From the NCBI GenBank assembly GCA_002433335.1, contig DJHY01000116.1, positions 13,642 through 21,184 of the forward strand: 7,543 nt of DNA. The letters run 5' to 3'. The position numbers and the translations under genes are program-made. The notes under the pieces are model-generated. The model made no database searches. It saw only the letters and a list, made by a program, of their open reading frames with translations, and had not been told where the DNA came from. Numbering within the stretch: position 1 is the stretch's first letter; each line of letters starts with the position of its first letter. Shown in pieces: positions 7,072 through 7,543 of this stretch. The DNA is from Rhodospirillaceae bacterium UBA6608. GTDB taxonomy: Bacteria; Pseudomonadota; Alphaproteobacteria; Rhodospirillales_A; Casp-alpha2.

Positions 7072-7100
7072 AGAATGTGTGGCGGTGCGTACGATGTCAA
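7072..7100 (-). promoter_or_regulatory. Candidate sigma-70 promoter for the M23-hydrolase-ABM unit
   Basis: Read on the minus strand: a perfect TTGACA (7100-7095), a 17-nt spacer, then CATTCT (7077-7072). The -35 is ideal and the -10 matches only three of six. Transcription would start near 7065, giving a leader of about 180 nt containing both inverted repeats. No better-placed minus-strand promoter was seen closer to the gene. Confidence 0.4.
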
Positions 7101-7277
7101 GCGCCCGTCGGTGATACATATATAGGATTCAACGATATAGAAGGATAACCTTATATTTCGTTTCATTAAAAGCGGTTAGGTCGCCGAAATTCATAGCGAG
7201 TTCCCGTTTGACGAGGGATGGTGGGGCTGTGATCGGTGTTTCTTGATCGAAGCGGCGAAAAAAAATTCGGACGATTC

Positions 7278-7297
7278 GTCGCAAGGGGGCGACTTTT
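7278..7297 (+). terminator. Weak terminator-like hairpin
   Basis: GTCGC (7278-7282) and GCGAC (7289-7293) form a 5-bp stem with a 6-nt loop, followed by four T (7294-7297). It is weaker than the hairpin 22 nt downstream and may be the first of a tandem pair. Confidence 0.35.
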
Positions 7298-7319
7298 ACC
7301 CTTGGTTAAGGTGTTGGGT

Positions 7320-7340
7320 GGCGGATTTCCGCCGTTTTTT
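7320..7340 (+). terminator. Intrinsic terminator just upstream of the rRNA promoter
   Basis: GGCGG (7320-7324), loop ATTT, CCGCC (7329-7333), then G and six T (7335-7340). The form is classic for the + strand. No + strand gene lies in front of it within the window; it either ends an unrecognised small transcript or shields the rRNA promoter from upstream read-through. Its T-run also forms part of the AT-rich tract upstream of the promoter. Confidence 0.7.
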
Positions 7341-7345
7341 ATTCG

Positions 7346-7398
7346 TTTCAAGAAAATGACAAAAGGTGTTTGACAGGGGGCGGCTGGCTGCGTATAAC
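7346..7398 (+). promoter_or_regulatory. rRNA operon promoter (sigma-70) with UP-like element
   Basis: TTGACA (7370-7375), exactly 17 nt, TATAAC (7393-7398): a near-consensus promoter and the strongest in the window. Upstream, 7346-7367 is A-rich with spaced A-tracts (AAGAAAA, ACAAAA), in the place of an UP element that binds the RNA polymerase alpha subunit. Between the -10 and the expected start (about 7404-7406) the discriminator is all G/C/T (CCCGCCTCC), the GC-rich type that makes rRNA promoters sensitive to ppGpp in known proteobacterial cases. The rRNA assignment rests on the boxA downstream; growth-rate control is inferred. Confidence 0.8.
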
Positions 7399-7504
7399 CC
7401 CGCCTCCACCACGGGACGGGGCGCCGGTGACGAACCGGACGCCCCCGAATTTTGCCCCTGGTGGAAAGGGCTTCGGCCCATGAGGTTTCGGCCTCGAAGC
7501 ATTA

Positions 7505-7520
7505 GCGCGGCTCGCCGCGT
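7505..7520 (+). promoter_or_regulatory. boxB-like hairpin of the rRNA antiterminator
   Basis: CGCGG (7506-7510), loop CTCG, CCGCG (7515-7519), with a flanking G-U pair. It stands two bases before boxA, the same order (stem-loop then boxA) seen in rRNA leaders. Confidence 0.6.
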
Positions 7521-7521
7521 C

Positions 7522-7533
7522 GGCTGTTTGACA
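7522..7533 (+). promoter_or_regulatory. boxA antitermination site of the rRNA leader
   Basis: GGCTGTTTGACA matches the E. coli rrn boxA TGCTCTTTAACA at nine of twelve positions. The following ATTGT is the form I know from alphaproteobacterial 16S upstream regions. In known systems boxA RNA binds NusB/NusE and prevents Rho termination of rRNA transcripts. The embedded TTGACA is better read as boxA than as a -35. Confidence 0.72.
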
Positions 7534-7543
7534 TTGTGGTTTA

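Larger units (their letters stand above)
6888..7369. other. Intergenic region between the M23 unit and the rRNA promoter
   Basis: About 480 bases without a convincing gene; short open frames on both strands lack ribosome binding sites and recognisable protein sequence. It holds two inverted repeats in the M23 5' region (6964-6991 and 7030-7042), a possible minus-strand promoter (7072-7100), an AT-rich stretch (about 7110-7170) with TATATA and GATATAG runs, and two + strand terminator-like hairpins (7278-7297 and 7320-7340). No tRNA cloverleaf was seen. Confidence 0.7.
7405..7543 (+). other. Structured leader of a ribosomal RNA operon (5' part of pre-rRNA)
   Basis: No open frame here looks real, but RNA structure is dense. 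CCACCA (7406-7411) pairs with TGGTGG (7459-7464), enclosing an 11-bp hairpin: GGGGCG+CCGGT (7418-7428), loop GACGA, ACCGG, one bulged A, CGCCCC (7440-7445). Next come two UUCG-loop hairpins: GGGC/GCCC (7468-7479) and GAGGT/GCCTC (7482-7495). GCTTCG (7470-7475) can alternatively pair with CGAAGC (7495-7500), so two folds compete. It ends with a boxB-like hairpin and boxA. This matches known rrn leaders, where boxB-boxA loads antitermination factors and the leader helps 16S processing. The 16S gene itself is not in the window. Confidence 0.75.

Noticed and set aside
7064..7072. DnaA-box-like TGTGGTTAA (one mismatch to TGTGGATAA)
   Set aside because: A single near-match without a cluster or an AT-rich unwinding element beside it is not evidence of an origin.
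6382..7125. 247-residue + strand open frame running into the intergenic region
   Set aside because: Most of it is antisense to the M23 gene, its composition is low-complexity (Arg/Pro/Ala/Ser), and no family is recognisable.
7166..7502. Two short minus-strand open frames (61 and 68 residues) over the rRNA promoter and leader
   Set aside because: They cover the terminator, promoter and RNA structures, have no ribosome binding site and no protein-like sequence.
7528..7533. Second TTGACA as the -35 of a P2 promoter
   Set aside because: It is part of the boxA element right after a boxB-like hairpin, and the window ends before any -10 could be seen.
1..7543. Search for CRISPR arrays, insertion sequences, tRNAs and phage or defence genes
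   Set aside because: No regularly spaced repeats, transposase motifs, terminal inverted repeats with target duplications, cloverleafs or defence-type domains were seen.

Overview
The window looks like ordinary chromosome from a high-GC alphaproteobacterium, probably of the Rhodospirillales type. The evidence is a FlaF homologue (a family essentially confined to Alphaproteobacteria), a flagellin beginning GSVNLTNGVR, GC-rich coding, and an rRNA-operon leader whose boxA-like element reads CTGTTTGACATTGT. The genus cannot be read from this sequence.

Layout. (1) Bases 1-2047 (+) hold the last ~681 residues of the ClpB disaggregase, ending in a long stem-loop terminator (2071-2134). (2) Bases 2195-2950 (+) hold a family 25 (LPS-type) glycosyltransferase of visibly lower GC. 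(3) Bases 3060-4276 (+) hold a two-gene flagellar unit, a short flagellin translationally coupled to flaF, preceded by a dyad that resembles a CRP-type site. (4) Bases 4285-6887 (-) hold a convergent three-gene unit, read from right to left: a membrane-anchored M23 peptidoglycan endopeptidase, a YbfF-type alpha/beta-hydrolase and a small ABM-domain protein. Spacers between these genes are about 50 nt, and two of the three have good ribosome binding sites. (5) Bases 6888-7369 carry no convincing gene. They hold the 5' region of the peptidase unit, inverted repeats, and one or two + strand terminators with no recognisable gene in front. (6) Bases 7370-7543 carry a near-consensus sigma-70 promoter with an A-rich upstream region and a GC-rich discriminator, then a highly structured leader ending in a boxB-like hairpin and boxA. 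This is the start of a ribosomal RNA operon whose 16S gene would lie just beyond the window.

Functionally, this is housekeeping (protein disaggregation, cell-wall remodelling, rRNA synthesis) with a small motility and surface-glycan segment. I found no defence system, mobile element or CRISPR array, and nothing that must be a new system. The points most worth a second look are the orphan terminators before the rRNA promoter, the dyad before the flagellin gene, and the lower-GC glycosyltransferase next to a flagellin gene.
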